NCBI RefSeq assembly: GCF_002591895.1
Contig: NZ_NISX01000018.1
Location: 49,772 to 113,771 of the forward strand
Length of the DNA stretch: 64,000 nt
From: Lacimicrobium alkaliphilum
GTDB taxonomy: Bacteria > Pseudomonadota > Gammaproteobacteria > Enterobacterales > Alteromonadaceae
Direction of reading: 5' to 3'
The notes under the pieces were generated by a model. That model searched no databases. It was given only the letters and a program-made list of their open reading frames with translations, and was not told where the DNA came from. The first letter of the stretch is position 1. Every line of letters starts with the position of its first letter. Both the position numbers and the translations under genes were made by a program. Below, in pieces: positions 53,790 to 62,959 of this stretch.

Positions 53790-56363
53790 ATGAAAACCAA
53801 ATTGAACCGCCTGACTATGGGGATACTGGCCAGTTGCTGTGCATTACCTGCCTGGGCACAGGATACTTCCGAAGCGGGGGCTACTGACACGACTGAAATC
53901 ATTCAGGTACGGGGTATTCGCGCAAGTGTGACGAAGTCTCTGAACAATAAGCGCTTCTCTGATTCAGTCCTCGATTCTGTTACCGCGGAAGACATCGGTG
54001 ATTTCCCGGATAAAAATATTGGTGACGCCTTGCAGCGTATTCCTGGTGTGACGGTAAATCGCGGCTTTGGTGAGGTGGACGGGGTCAATATCCGTGGTAC
54101 TTCACCTCAGCAAAGCATGGTGCTGTTAAACGGGCAGAATGTCGCCTCCGTTGGATGGTTTGATTTGGGAGGGTTTAAGCGCAGTTTTAATTTTGAACTG
54201 CTCTCGGCAGACCAGATTTCGAGCATGAATGTGTATAAATCTGCTCAGGCAGATCTTAATGAGGGAGCGATGGGCGGCACAGTCGATCTGATGACCCGCA
54301 AACCTTTGAATATGGATGCCAACACCTTTTATGGCGCCATTGAGTCGAGTAAAAACAACAATGCCAGTGGCGTGGAAACAGGTTACTCCGGTTTGTATAG
54401 CTGGAAAAATAGTGAAGAAAAGTTTGGCGTACTGGTGGCCTATTCGGTAGAAAAACAGGATGTGGTCAGAGAGACGCTGAGTTCGTTTTCTGTGCCGCTG
54501 GACTTCTCGGCTCTGGGCGTGCTGGATACGGAGGGTAACGCGCCGATCGTGCCTATTGGTATGGCCTCAATTCTTTTTGATGAGGAACGCGAACGTGAAA
54601 GTGCTCAGGTGAGCTTACAGTATCAGGCAACCGACAACCTGTCCTTCGCACTGGATTACAACAAGTTTACGCTTACCAATCCGCACACCAATACCGCGTT
54701 GTTTGCGTTCTTTCATCACAACGCTGTGATAGACGCAGACTCTCAGGTGGTCAATGACAAAGGCGTAACGGTTGCAGGTGAGGCCATTCCTGTCAGTCAG
54801 GATAGCGGTCTTGTGCCGATGTTTAACAATACCGTAATCCGGGATCCGAAAATGGAAACGGATGTGCTGAATCTGAGTATGGAGTATGCGGCTGATAACT
54901 GGACACTCAGCGGTGTTGCCGGGCGTTCCGAAGCCAAATCAAGGGGCATGCAATCGAGTACCTGGTGGGGTAACCAGGAAGACAAGAGTAAAACCGGCTT
55001 CACCTTTGATATTTCCGGGCCCCATATCATGGATCCTACTCATCCTGATTACGTGCAGGATCACAGTCAGCAGCAGTTGTATCAGGAATTCTCTTATCTG
55101 AACAACGTGCGTGATCATGAGATTGAATATTACCAACTGGATCATAAATATTTGCTGGGCTCGGGCATGATCTCTTCCATTGAGACTGGCATTAAGTATC
55201 AGGAACAGGTTTTCGGCGCATCTCAGCATACCTATGATGCGGGTTTGTTAGAAAAAGGCATGACCGCAGGCCTGACCCTTGAAGATTTCAATGGCGGTAA
55301 TGTATCGGGCTTGCACAGCAAGGAAGGTCGCCAGGGCACGTTAACCTCCTTTGCTGTCATGAACAATGATATCTGGAACTTTGCTGAGGCAAATAAAGGT
55401 CAGTTGCAGATCATCAAGCGTTTCTCGGTGGAAGAAGAAATTACCTCGGCCTATGCAAAGGCGAACTTTGAGGGCGCTTCATTCAGAGGCAATGTGGGGC
55501 TGCGTTATGTGCAGACCGATGCACTCTCTCTCGGAACGACTGATGGTACACCAACCGGTGATGCCCTCAGTGGTAAAAAGAAATACACCAATGTATTGCC
55601 GAGTCTTAATCTGGTGTACGACCTGAGTGAGGATCTGCTGCTGCGCTTTGCGGCCGGTTCTACCGTATCCCGTCCTGATTATGATCAGATGCAGATGTTA
55701 ACGGATATCACTATTCACCAGAAAAAAGCCACTGTAGGTAGCCCGGATATCGAACCCTATACGTCAAATCAGGCTGATCTGGGTGTGGAATGGTACTTCA
55801 ATCCTGCTTCATTACTCAGTGCTACAGCCTTTTATAAGGATATTGACGACTACATCGAACAAACCACAGAGCAGGAAAGTATCGATGGCTGTCAGAACTG
55901 TCAGGTGACGCGTTTCAGAAATGCCGGCTCGTCAACAGTCAAAGGGCTTGAACTTCAGTACCAGCATGACTTCGGAAATGGATTCGGGGTTCAGGCTAAT
56001 TACACCTTTACTGACAGTGAACTGGAACAGGCCTCTGGTGACACGGTACCCATGTACGAAGTGTCTGATAACTCCTACAACCTGGCCGCTTATTACGAAA
56101 GTAAGGTATTTACTACCAGGGTTGCCTTTAACGGGCGTGACGAGTGGACCTTCAATTATAACGGTGCTCTGGTTACCGCTGATCCCTACAAGCAAGTGGA
56201 CGCATCCATAGTGTGGCACGTTAATGAGCAACTGGATGTCTCGCTTGAAGGGGTCAACCTCCTTAATGAAGCCAGGGTTGGTCGGTTACCCGAGTACGGC
56301 ATTGTGCATAATGTTGATGAATTCGGTACCCGCTACTTTATTGGTGTCAGTTACAAACTCTGA
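53790..56363 (+). CDS. TonB-dependent receptor (TIGR01782-like), chitooligosaccharide locus
   Basis: This 857-residue outer-membrane receptor has a signal peptide to AWAQ (about residue 24). The plug (about 35-170) carries EDIGDFPDKNIGDALQRIPGV and NLNEGAMGG-like motifs of the long Xanthomonas/Caulobacter class, and the barrel ends in GVSYKL. Such receptors in alteromonads and shewanellae (NagP-type) take up GlcNAc oligomers. It lies between the GH3 operon and the CBM5/12 protein gene in the same direction. A hairpin (56371-56404) follows but has no T run. Confidence 0.9.
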   Translation: MKTKLNRLTMGILASCCALPAWAQDTSEAGATDTTEIIQVRGIRASVTKSLNNKRFSDSVLDSVTAEDIGDFPDKNIGDALQRIPGVTVNRGFGEVDGVNIRGTSPQQSMVLLNGQNVASVGWFDLGGFKRSFNFELLSADQISSMNVYKSAQADLNEGAMGGTVDLMTRKPLNMDANTFYGAIESSKNNNASGVETGYSGLYSWKNSEEKFGVLVAYSVEKQDVVRETLSSFSVPLDFSALGVLDTEGNAPIVPIGMASILFDEERERESAQVSLQYQATDNLSFALDYNKFTLTNPHTNTALFAFFHHNAVIDADSQVVNDKGVTVAGEAIPVSQDSGLVPMFNNTVIRDPKMETDVLNLSMEYAADNWTLSGVAGRSEAKSRGMQSSTWWGNQEDKSKTGFTFDISGPHIMDPTHPDYVQDHSQQQLYQEFSYLNNVRDHEIEYYQLDHKYLLGSGMISSIETGIKYQEQVFGASQHTYDAGLLEKGMTAGLTLEDFNGGNVSGLHSKEGRQGTLTSFAVMNNDIWNFAEANKGQLQIIKRFSVEEEITSAYAKANFEGASFRGNVGLRYVQTDALSLGTTDGTPTGDALSGKKKYTNVLPSLNLVYDLSEDLLLRFAAGSTVSRPDYDQMQMLTDITIHQKKATVGSPDIEPYTSNQADLGVEWYFNPASLLSATAFYKDIDDYIEQTTEQESIDGCQNCQVTRFRNAGSSTVKGLELQYQHDFGNGFGVQANYTFTDSELEQASGDTVPMYEVSDNSYNLAAYYESKVFTTRVAFNGRDEWTFNYNGALVTADPYKQVDASIVWHVNEQLDVSLEGVNLLNEARVGRLPEYGIVHNVDEFGTRYFIGVSYKL

Positions 56364-56370
56364 ACCCTAC

Positions 56371-56404
56371 CCCCTGAAGGCAGCAGAATGCATGTCTTCA
56401 GGGG
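56371..56404 (+). other. Hairpin after TonB receptor gene
   Basis: CCCCTGAAG and CTTCAGGGG form a perfect nine-base stem with a 16-base loop, seven bases after the stop codon. No T run follows. Confidence 0.5.
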
Positions 56405-56465
56405 CGCTGGCTTGTCAAAACCAAATGGATATGACCGGACAGAACAACATGAACGGTGACTTCTA

Positions 56466-56520
56466 ATCTGCATTGGTTTACCCCGGGGTGAGGCTATCGC
56501 CCTTACTGATATGAGGCGTG
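56466..56520 (+). promoter_or_regulatory. Leader element with hairpin, copy A (before CBM5/12 gene)
   Basis: A 55-base stretch from ATCTGCATTGGTTTA to GATATGAGGCGTG contains the hairpin GGGTGA-GGCTA-TCGCCC. It ends 44 bases before the start codon at 56564. A similar stretch ends at exactly the same distance before the GH20 gene. The stem base that differs (T for C) keeps a G-U pair. Confidence 0.6.
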
Positions 56521-56563
56521 ATTGTCGGTCTCATTACCATAAACCTTAAAATGAGGAATCAAC

Positions 56564-58738
56564 ATGAAGAACAAAATCGCATCGATGTTAGTCTGCGGTC
56601 TTATGGCCTCTGGCGCCCACGCCAGCAATGGCGGCATTCAGGATTTTCTGGATAGCCTGCGTGATTTCGAGTCGGGTATTAACCCGGCACTGGCGGATTT
56701 CTATCTGCAGAACCTTAACAACCCTGTTTATACCTATGCTCAGGTTTCTGCGCCAGGCAAGATGGTACGTGATTGTGCTACCGGCAGCATGATCCCCGAA
56801 CCAACCACAATTAATGAGTTTTTTACCAAATTAGGGGTGGACCAGTTTTATGATACCAATACCCCTTATGATGCCCAGATGTACCGGGATATGCAGTATA
56901 ACTCCCTCAATGCCTGGGGGTTTGTAGGCTATCAGTTGGGTGAAGCTCTGCTTATTGATACCGGTTACTATAGCCCGGTTACCGGGGTTGTGGACGGTGT
57001 TGAATACGACAAATTCTATATCTTCGTGGATGACAGCAACTGGATTGGCTGTGAAACCGAAGCGCTGGTTGAAGTAGAAGGGTCTGGCGGTAATAAGGTT
57101 ATCGCCACGTCTCTGAACAACTGGGAAGGTACCTTTATCGGTAAAAATGGCATTAATTCCTTTGCTGATCTGCGCATACCAGAGAAGCAGGAACTGGTGA
57201 TGCGTGACGCGATGCGTTTTAACTATAACGTGATGACCCAGTTGCTTGAAGACGCCAATATGACCTGGGCGCAGGCACTGGCCAAATCCTGGCCTGATAC
57301 CGATGATAACGGCAACCCGATTCAGGTTCAGGCTACCATGTCTGGTCTGCTGGCGGCGTCGCATCTGCGTGGTGCCTGGGGAACCGCCAAGTTACTGACC
57401 ACAGATCAAATCACCTGTGACGAACTGGGCACCTGCATTACCAAGTATGTGCACAAGTTTGGCGGATTTAATACCTTGTTTGACACGCCAGCCACCGAGA
57501 CCATTGAAGGGTCGGCATATGATGAAGTGATGTCGGCAGGCTGGGGCGATGACACCGTGATCACCGGCGGTGGTGTGGATACCCTTTTGCTCCACGAAGA
57601 GTCCGGCTCTGCGGTAACGGTTAATGACTTCACCGTGGGTGAAGACCGTATTATTCTGCGTGACTGGGCGGATACGGCGCCATTGGCGAATCTGGTGGTG
57701 TCCGATACAACGGATGGTGCGTTATTGTCGTTTTCTGCTCAATCTGTATTGCTCAAAGGAGCAACAGCAGCTCAGATTAATGCTGATCCCGCGGCGGTAA
57801 TCGTACAGTCTGATGTATACACTATTGCCTGGAGCGGCACTCAGGTTGCGAATAACTTTGATCCGGCGGTGGATAAGATCCGTGGAACAGCGGGTATCGG
57901 CTTTAAGCATTTAAAAGCCTATGAAAGCAATGGCTCATTGTTTGTTGGGGTTCAGGCTGGTGATGGTGGTATCTACAGCTATATCGAAATGCCCGGACTG
58001 GGTCTGAGCGATCTGCATGTGGATATGTTCGATAATATGACCGGCAGTTTCGACCGCCTGGGTTATATTGTGTCGTTGGGCTGGCTGAACTGGGGCTGGA
58101 ATGCCGTGGTGACTGTGGACACCTTTGTGCCAGAAAAAACAGTCATCAACATGTCTGTGTTCCAGCATAGCTTCAGTGAGCTGCAACTTACCCAAAGTGG
58201 TGCGGATACCGTGCTGTCACTAACGACTGCGGCGTCCGGTGGCAATAATAAGCAGTTGGTTCTGAAAAACACCCAGATATCGGATCTGAGCGGGGCTAAC
58301 TTCGAAGGTGTATCAGGTAACTTTGCTGATATCACCACTGACATTCCCGTGTTCTTCGACATCAGTGTAAGCGTATCCGGCGGCAACGGCAGCGTATCAC
58401 CCGCGCCCGATGGCAACGGTGTTATCAATGCTCAGGGCAATCAGGATTTTACTCTGACCTTTGTTCCTGACAGCGGTTATGCAGTAGATACCCTGACCGT
58501 CGACGGTGTCAGCCAGACCGCTGCGGGTAGTTATACCTTCAGCAACCTGTCGGCTAACCATTCGGTAGTCGTGACCTTCGCTGTTGGTACCAGCTGTCCG
58601 GCAGCCTGGGACGCCGGCGCTGTTTATACCGGTGGTGATGAGGTCAGCTATCAGGGCGTGATCTACAGAGCAAAATGGTGGACTCAGGGGAATACGCCAG
58701 GTACCGGTGGCGTCTGGGAAAGCCAGGGGTCTTGCTGA
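56564..58738 (+). CDS. Secreted multidomain protein with C-terminal CBM5/12 chitin-binding module
   Basis: This 724-residue exported protein has a signal peptide (to AHA, about residue 20). The N-terminal part (about 22-300) is unassigned; it contains RDFESGINP and GLLAASHLRGAWG, which faintly recall lysozyme-like folds. A RTX/haemolysin-like stretch (about 318-352; YDEVMSAGWGDDTVITGGG) follows, then beta-rich regions. An InlB-B-like repeat (about 600-672) precedes a CBM5/12 (about 678-724) with the conserved Trp pattern (CPAAWDAG...YRAKWWTQGNTP). It probably acts on or sticks to chitin. AATGAGGAATC precedes the ATG. Confidence 0.82.
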   Translation: MKNKIASMLVCGLMASGAHASNGGIQDFLDSLRDFESGINPALADFYLQNLNNPVYTYAQVSAPGKMVRDCATGSMIPEPTTINEFFTKLGVDQFYDTNTPYDAQMYRDMQYNSLNAWGFVGYQLGEALLIDTGYYSPVTGVVDGVEYDKFYIFVDDSNWIGCETEALVEVEGSGGNKVIATSLNNWEGTFIGKNGINSFADLRIPEKQELVMRDAMRFNYNVMTQLLEDANMTWAQALAKSWPDTDDNGNPIQVQATMSGLLAASHLRGAWGTAKLLTTDQITCDELGTCITKYVHKFGGFNTLFDTPATETIEGSAYDEVMSAGWGDDTVITGGGVDTLLLHEESGSAVTVNDFTVGEDRIILRDWADTAPLANLVVSDTTDGALLSFSAQSVLLKGATAAQINADPAAVIVQSDVYTIAWSGTQVANNFDPAVDKIRGTAGIGFKHLKAYESNGSLFVGVQAGDGGIYSYIEMPGLGLSDLHVDMFDNMTGSFDRLGYIVSLGWLNWGWNAVVTVDTFVPEKTVINMSVFQHSFSELQLTQSGADTVLSLTTAASGGNNKQLVLKNTQISDLSGANFEGVSGNFADITTDIPVFFDISVSVSGGNGSVSPAPDGNGVINAQGNQDFTLTFVPDSGYAVDTLTVDGVSQTAAGSYTFSNLSANHSVVVTFAVGTSCPAAWDAGAVYTGGDEVSYQGVIYRAKWWTQGNTPGTGGVWESQGSC

Positions 58739-58746
58739 TTGCACAG

Positions 58747-58770
58747 CACACCATCCGTCAGGGTGGTGTG
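58747..58770 (+). other. Hairpin after the CBM5/12 gene
   Basis: CACACCATCC and GGGTGGTGTG form a ten-base stem (one G-U) with a GTCA loop, eight bases after the stop codon. No T run follows. Confidence 0.5.
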
Positions 58771-58901
58771 TTGAGTGATAGGGCGACCCTGTCCTCAGTG
58801 TTGGTTACCGGCAACAACAAGCAGTATAGCGGGGGCTGTAGTAATGCGCTGGTGGTGCCGGAAAAATGAGTAAAATAACTCAACATGGACGATGCCCTCT
58901 C

Positions 58902-58959
58902 ATCTGTGTTGGTTTATGCCCCGGGGCGAGGCTATCGCCCCATTTCGATATATTGCGTG
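58902..58959 (+). promoter_or_regulatory. Leader element with hairpin, copy B (before GH20 gene)
   Basis: A 58-base relative of the element at 56466-56520, from ATCTGTGTTGGTTTA to GATATATTGCGTG, with hairpin GGGCGA-GGCTA-TCGCCC. It ends 44 bases before the GH20 ATG. Over half of the differences fall outside the stem. Confidence 0.6.
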
Positions 58960-59002
58960 TACGCTTTTGCTTAGCGACTAATCACTCAGGAATGTAATAT
59001 CT

Positions 59003-61561
59003 ATGAGAAAAATACGAATGCCCTGGCTCAGGGGATTGCTTTTGGCTCAGCTCTCGCTGAGCTTTTTTGTTGCAGGTATGCAGCAGAATGAACTGGACAG
59101 GCTTGCAGCCACTATGAAAGTCAGTATTCAGGTACTGGATAACCTGGACAAGAGCCAGTGCGAAAAAGCCGTAGCCGCCGGCAACTGTTACAGCGCTGAG
59201 TTGCGGTTGCGGGTACCGGAAGATGTGCCCAAAGACTGGCAACTTTACTTCAGTTTAACTTTGCCAATGCAGTGGTATGAAAGCCAGGATTTTACCCTGG
59301 AGCACCTTAACGGTGATATACACCGACTGACACCCAAAGTGGCATTGCAGGGGGGGAATGACTACCGCATTGTGTTCCGGGGGGCCTATTGGATGGTGTC
59401 AGAGTCTGATGTCCTGCCAAACTTTTTTCTGGTTTCCGGCCAGCTCTCGCCACGCACCGTAGATGCCACCCGCGAGATTCCTGACCAGACCACTAAGTTA
59501 ACATCAATAGCACATGCCGGCGCTTTTACCACACCGCAGCAGTACAATCGGGTTGCCGGGGAAGACATTACGCTGGCAACGCCATCATCCCTTTATGATT
59601 ACTATCAGTCGGCAACACCAGAACACAAAGAGAAGAATCCGACACGCATTATCCCTGCCATAGAGCAGGTTGAAGCCGGCTCCGGGCAATTGGACCTGAG
59701 CTCCGGGCTGGCGCTGAAGGTCGAGCAAGTCAATCAGGTAGCGGCTCTGCAATTAACCAAAGCGGGCGTTAAAATGTCTGCTCAGGGCGTGCAGGTTAAC
59801 CTTGAGTTTGATGAGGATATGCCAGCCGATGCCTACCGGTTAAAGATCGGCGATGATCATATCAGCATCAGGGCTGGTAGCGGCAGTGGTCAGTTTTATG
59901 CGTTAATCAGCCTTTACTGGCTGCTTGACCGGAATAATATGACAGTGCCACAAGGTGATTACCGCGATCAACCCAGGTATGATTTCCGTGGCATACACAT
60001 TGATGTGGCGCGTAATTTCCATTCAAAAGAGATGCTGCTTCGCCTGCTTGACCAAATGGCTGTATTAAAGCTGAATAAGCTGCATTTGCACCTTGCTGAC
60101 GATGAAGGCTGGCGTATTGAGATCCCCGGGCTGCCAGAGCTGACTAATATTGGTGCGTACCGTTGCTTTGATCTGACTGAGCGTCGTTGTTTGCTGCCGA
60201 TGCTGGGATCCGGCCCGGATCGTGACAGTAACGCCAATGGCTATTACTCGGTGGAAGATTATCTGGAGATCCTCAGTTATGCCCGCCTGCGTCATATTGA
60301 GGTCATCCCCTCCCTCGACATGCCAGGGCATGCCAGAGCCGCGGTGCGCTCGATGCTGGCCAGATATCATACCTATATTGAGCAGGAGCAACCCGATAAG
60401 GCTCGTGAGTATCTGCTAACCGACTTACACAATACCACGCGCTATTCGTCGGTACAGTTTTACCACGACAATACGATCAACCCTTGCCTGCCATCCACCT
60501 ACCGCTTTATTCGTAAGGTGTTAGAGGAAATCCGCGCCATGCATGCTGAGGCAGGCCTGCCGCTGATGCTCTATCATATCGGTGCTGATGAAACTGAAGG
60601 GGCCTGGAGTGAGTCTCCTGCATGCGCCAACCTGATAGAGCAGCAGGACATCTCAGACGACAGCGAGCTGACCACCTACTTTGTTGAAAAAGTGATCACT
60701 ATAGTGAATGACATGGGGATTGTCGCCGGTGCCTGGAGCGATGGCCTCAAGCATGTTCAGGAAGACAAAATGTCCGCCAGACTGCATGCCAATATCTGGG
60801 ATGCCTTGTTCTTTGATGGCCATAAACGGGCACACCAATATGCCAATAACGGCTGGGACACAGTGTTGTCGATCCCCGATGTTTTATATTTTGACTTTCC
60901 TTATACGGCAGATCCCAAAGAACCCGGTTACTATTGGGCGTCAAGAGGCACTGACAGTTTTAAGGTGTTTCAGTTTATGCCGGATAATCTGCCGGTTCAC
61001 GGAGAAATCTGGCAGGATCGCTTTGGTAACCCGATGCCACTTGAAGACGATGTTCCGTTACAGGAAGGCCGGGCATTCAAAGGCATTCAGGGGCAGCTTT
61101 GGAGTGAGGTGGTTCGGGACGACAATCGCGCAGAATATATGCTTTATCCGCGCATAGCGGCCCTGGCCGAGCGGGCCTGGCATCATGCACAGTGGGAGTT
61201 GCCTTATGTGCGCGGCAGAAACTACGGGCCGGATACGGCGTTTTTCACGCCAGATCACAAAGCCTCAATGCTGGCCGATTGGCAACAGTTTACGCATGCG
61301 CTGACTGACAGGCTTTTACCCCGCCTGGCAGATGAAGGTGTGATGTTCAGGCTGCCTCTGCCTGGTGCCCGTATTGATAAGGGCAAACTGCACGCCAACA
61401 GCCCCTGGCCTGAATTGCTGATTGAATATCGTCAGGCCAATCAATCATGGCAGCAATATAAACAGCCGGTTGCAGTGGGTGAGGGGGAAATTGAACTGCG
61501 CACACGGATGCCGGGACTGGAGCGCCCGGGCAGGATAAGTATATTGCAAAACCAGGAATAG
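59003..61561 (+). CDS. GH20 beta-N-acetylhexosaminidase (chitobiase)
   Basis: This 852-residue exported enzyme removes terminal GlcNAc from chitooligosaccharides. It has an N-terminal hydrophobic signal (about 10-25), a CHB_HEX carbohydrate-binding domain (about 35-185), a GH20b beta domain (about 215-325) and a TIM barrel (about 326-720) with catalytic D529-E530 in HIGADETEGAW. A C-terminal beta domain follows. The order is that of Serratia chitobiase. It is the last gene of the chitin block. AGGAATG precedes the ATG, and a terminator follows. Confidence 0.94.
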   Translation: MRKIRMPWLRGLLLAQLSLSFFVAGMQQNELDRLAATMKVSIQVLDNLDKSQCEKAVAAGNCYSAELRLRVPEDVPKDWQLYFSLTLPMQWYESQDFTLEHLNGDIHRLTPKVALQGGNDYRIVFRGAYWMVSESDVLPNFFLVSGQLSPRTVDATREIPDQTTKLTSIAHAGAFTTPQQYNRVAGEDITLATPSSLYDYYQSATPEHKEKNPTRIIPAIEQVEAGSGQLDLSSGLALKVEQVNQVAALQLTKAGVKMSAQGVQVNLEFDEDMPADAYRLKIGDDHISIRAGSGSGQFYALISLYWLLDRNNMTVPQGDYRDQPRYDFRGIHIDVARNFHSKEMLLRLLDQMAVLKLNKLHLHLADDEGWRIEIPGLPELTNIGAYRCFDLTERRCLLPMLGSGPDRDSNANGYYSVEDYLEILSYARLRHIEVIPSLDMPGHARAAVRSMLARYHTYIEQEQPDKAREYLLTDLHNTTRYSSVQFYHDNTINPCLPSTYRFIRKVLEEIRAMHAEAGLPLMLYHIGADETEGAWSESPACANLIEQQDISDDSELTTYFVEKVITIVNDMGIVAGAWSDGLKHVQEDKMSARLHANIWDALFFDGHKRAHQYANNGWDTVLSIPDVLYFDFPYTADPKEPGYYWASRGTDSFKVFQFMPDNLPVHGEIWQDRFGNPMPLEDDVPLQEGRAFKGIQGQLWSEVVRDDNRAEYMLYPRIAALAERAWHHAQWELPYVRGRNYGPDTAFFTPDHKASMLADWQQFTHALTDRLLPRLADEGVMFRLPLPGARIDKGKLHANSPWPELLIEYRQANQSWQQYKQPVAVGEGEIELRTRMPGLERPGRISILQNQE

Positions 61562-61569
61562 CGGCTGAT

Positions 61570-61597
61570 GTCCGGCCACATTATGTTCTGGCCGGAC
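61570..61597. other. Perfect hairpin after GH20 gene
   Basis: GTCCGGCCA and TGGCCGGAC with a ten-base loop, nine bases after the GH20 stop. No T run. It may protect the 3' end ahead of the terminator that follows. Confidence 0.6.
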
Positions 61598-61625
61598 CCG
61601 TCAACAGACGTTACAGGAAAGACTG

Positions 61626-61661
61626 ACAGAGCGGACTCAGGTCCGTTCTGTTATTATTTTT
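61626..61661. terminator. Rho-independent terminator after GH20 gene
   Basis: ACAGAGCGGAC and GTCCGTTCTGT (one G-U pair) with a TCAG loop, followed by TATTATTTTT. It overlaps the last codons of the minus-strand SnoaL-like gene. Confidence 0.7.
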
Positions 61662-62094
61662 CTACGCATCCCGGTGTGCCTTTATCAAATACCACCAGCC
61701 ATTCACCGGATTGCTGTTTGCGCCAGATTGAATTAAAGGTGGCGAAGCATTCCCCTTTGGCATTAAATACCGGCCCGCTGCTGTGGGCCAAATCACCTGA
61801 GGCCAGTACTTCCACTTGCCGGGGCTGCCAGCTAAAAGGGGCCTGTTCGCCCTGATAATAAACTTTCCATCCTTGTGCAACGTCTTGTTTGCCACGCAGT
61901 ACACCATCTGAGGTGAAAAATATCGCTTCGTCAGCAAGAAAGGTTTTAAACGCGGCAAAATCGCGCTTCTCCATCGAATCGGCAAAAGCCTGTTCACGCT
62001 GCAGCAGCATTTTCTCCAGCTCGTCATGGGATGCTAAAACCGGCCAGGCGAGGACTGCCAGCAACGGCAGCATCATTAGAGATCCTTTTTTCAT
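61654..62094 (-). CDS. SnoaL/DUF4440-like exported protein
   Basis: This 146-residue protein has a signal peptide (to LAS, about residue 22) and a SnoaL-like/NTF2 fold of the DUF4440 type. AFADSMEKRDFAAFKTFLADEAIFF and a later W-R-K-Q-Q-S-G-E-W motif are typical. Such proteins often have no proven activity and may bind small molecules. ATG at 62094 was chosen because it starts the signal peptide; a GTG three codons earlier is possible. It is convergent with the chitin locus and probably unrelated to it. Confidence 0.8.
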   Translation of the reverse strand: MKKGSLMMLPLLAVLAWPVLASHDELEKMLLQREQAFADSMEKRDFAAFKTFLADEAIFFTSDGVLRGKQDVAQGWKVYYQGEQAPFSWQPRQVEVLASGDLAHSSGPVFNAKGECFATFNSIWRKQQSGEWLVVFDKGTPGCVEK

Positions 62095-62683
62095 AATGTT
62101 CACTTGTAGTAATGAAACAGATGATGATGTTTCGTGAAGGGCAGGGCAAGATCAAGGGCAGAGGGGTAAATCCCCTTAACTGAGTGATATAAGGTCAGGT
62201 TTTAGTGATTGAACTGCGATGCCCGGACAATTTGATTTGAGCGCGAAAGGAGCGAGATGGCGTCCCCATATGGAACGCTTTTTTTATATAAGAATGTAAT
62301 TTGTAAAGTTTAAATGTTTGGTTTTCATTCTCGTGTTACGTACTTCAGTTCAAACAGCATGCGACCCCTTTTCTGAAGTTCGCCGTGATCTTCTTTGCTA
62401 GCTTGTTCGGCTAGTTGCATTGGTCGAAGCCTTGAAGATAGCAGGAGAGGGGGGAGGGCCGTTTTTCTTTGTTTCGATGCAGCATTGAGCACGTTGAAGC
62501 GACTCTCCTTATTTTATCTTCGAGGCTAAGTTAAATTAATGGTCTTGGTTAGTTTAACTTTTCGCGCTCGCATAAATTGTTCGACATACTTAGTAATAGA
62601 AGATAAAGTTTATCCGTACGCATAAATTCTGGCGATGAGAGTGGCTTATTTTCTGGAATTTATGCGATCGAATAAAAGAGTCT
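62095..62683. promoter_or_regulatory. Gene-free region with hip operator repeats
   Basis: This 589-bp region holds the promoter and operator of the hip pair. CGCATAAATT occurs directly at 62569-62578 and 62619-62628 and inverted (AATTTATGCG) at 62657-62666. GATAAA-G-TTTATC (62602-62614) is a further palindrome. AAGTTAAA/TTTAACTT (62528-62562) flanks 19 bases. A weak terminator-like hairpin with seven T (about 62254-62280) lies upstream. HipB family members bind inverted repeats in their own promoter, which fits. No credible gene was seen. Confidence 0.5.
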
Positions 62684-62959
62684 ATGATGTTAGTGAAAGT
62701 ATCAGACACCAACAGTATTGGCGCGATAGCCAGAAAGGTGCGCAAGGCACAGTCATTGGATCAGGTGACAGCAGGCTCCCTCGCTGGTTGTGGGTTAACC
62801 TTTGTCAGTCAATTTGAGAACGGTAAACCTACGGTGCAGTTGGAAAAAGCGCTTCAGATGCTTGATGCTCTGGGTATACAGGTTTATCTCGATATCCCTG
62901 ATGAAGAAAGTGACTCGTCTCAGGGCGTGTTGGCTGTAAATCATAAGGATATGGGTTAA
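62684..62959 (+). CDS. HipB-like XRE-family antitoxin
   Basis: This 91-residue protein has a Cro/C1-type helix-turn-helix (about 14-70; VTAGSLAGCGLTFVSQFENGKPTVQLEKALQML in pattern). Gln-Phe-Glu-Asn-Gly-Lys-Pro-Thr is typical of HipB-like antitoxins. ATG at 62684 or 62687 follows AAGAG. Its TAA stop overlaps the toxin ATG (TAATG), so the pair is translationally coupled. It would bind and silence HipA and repress the operon. Confidence 0.85.
   Translation: MMLVKVSDTNSIGAIARKVRKAQSLDQVTAGSLAGCGLTFVSQFENGKPTVQLEKALQMLDALGIQVYLDIPDEESDSSQGVLAVNHKDMG

Noticed and set aside
62635..62817. 60-codon plus-strand frame overlapping hipB
   Set aside because: It crosses an operator repeat and overlaps the well supported hipB frame. 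No ribosome site.
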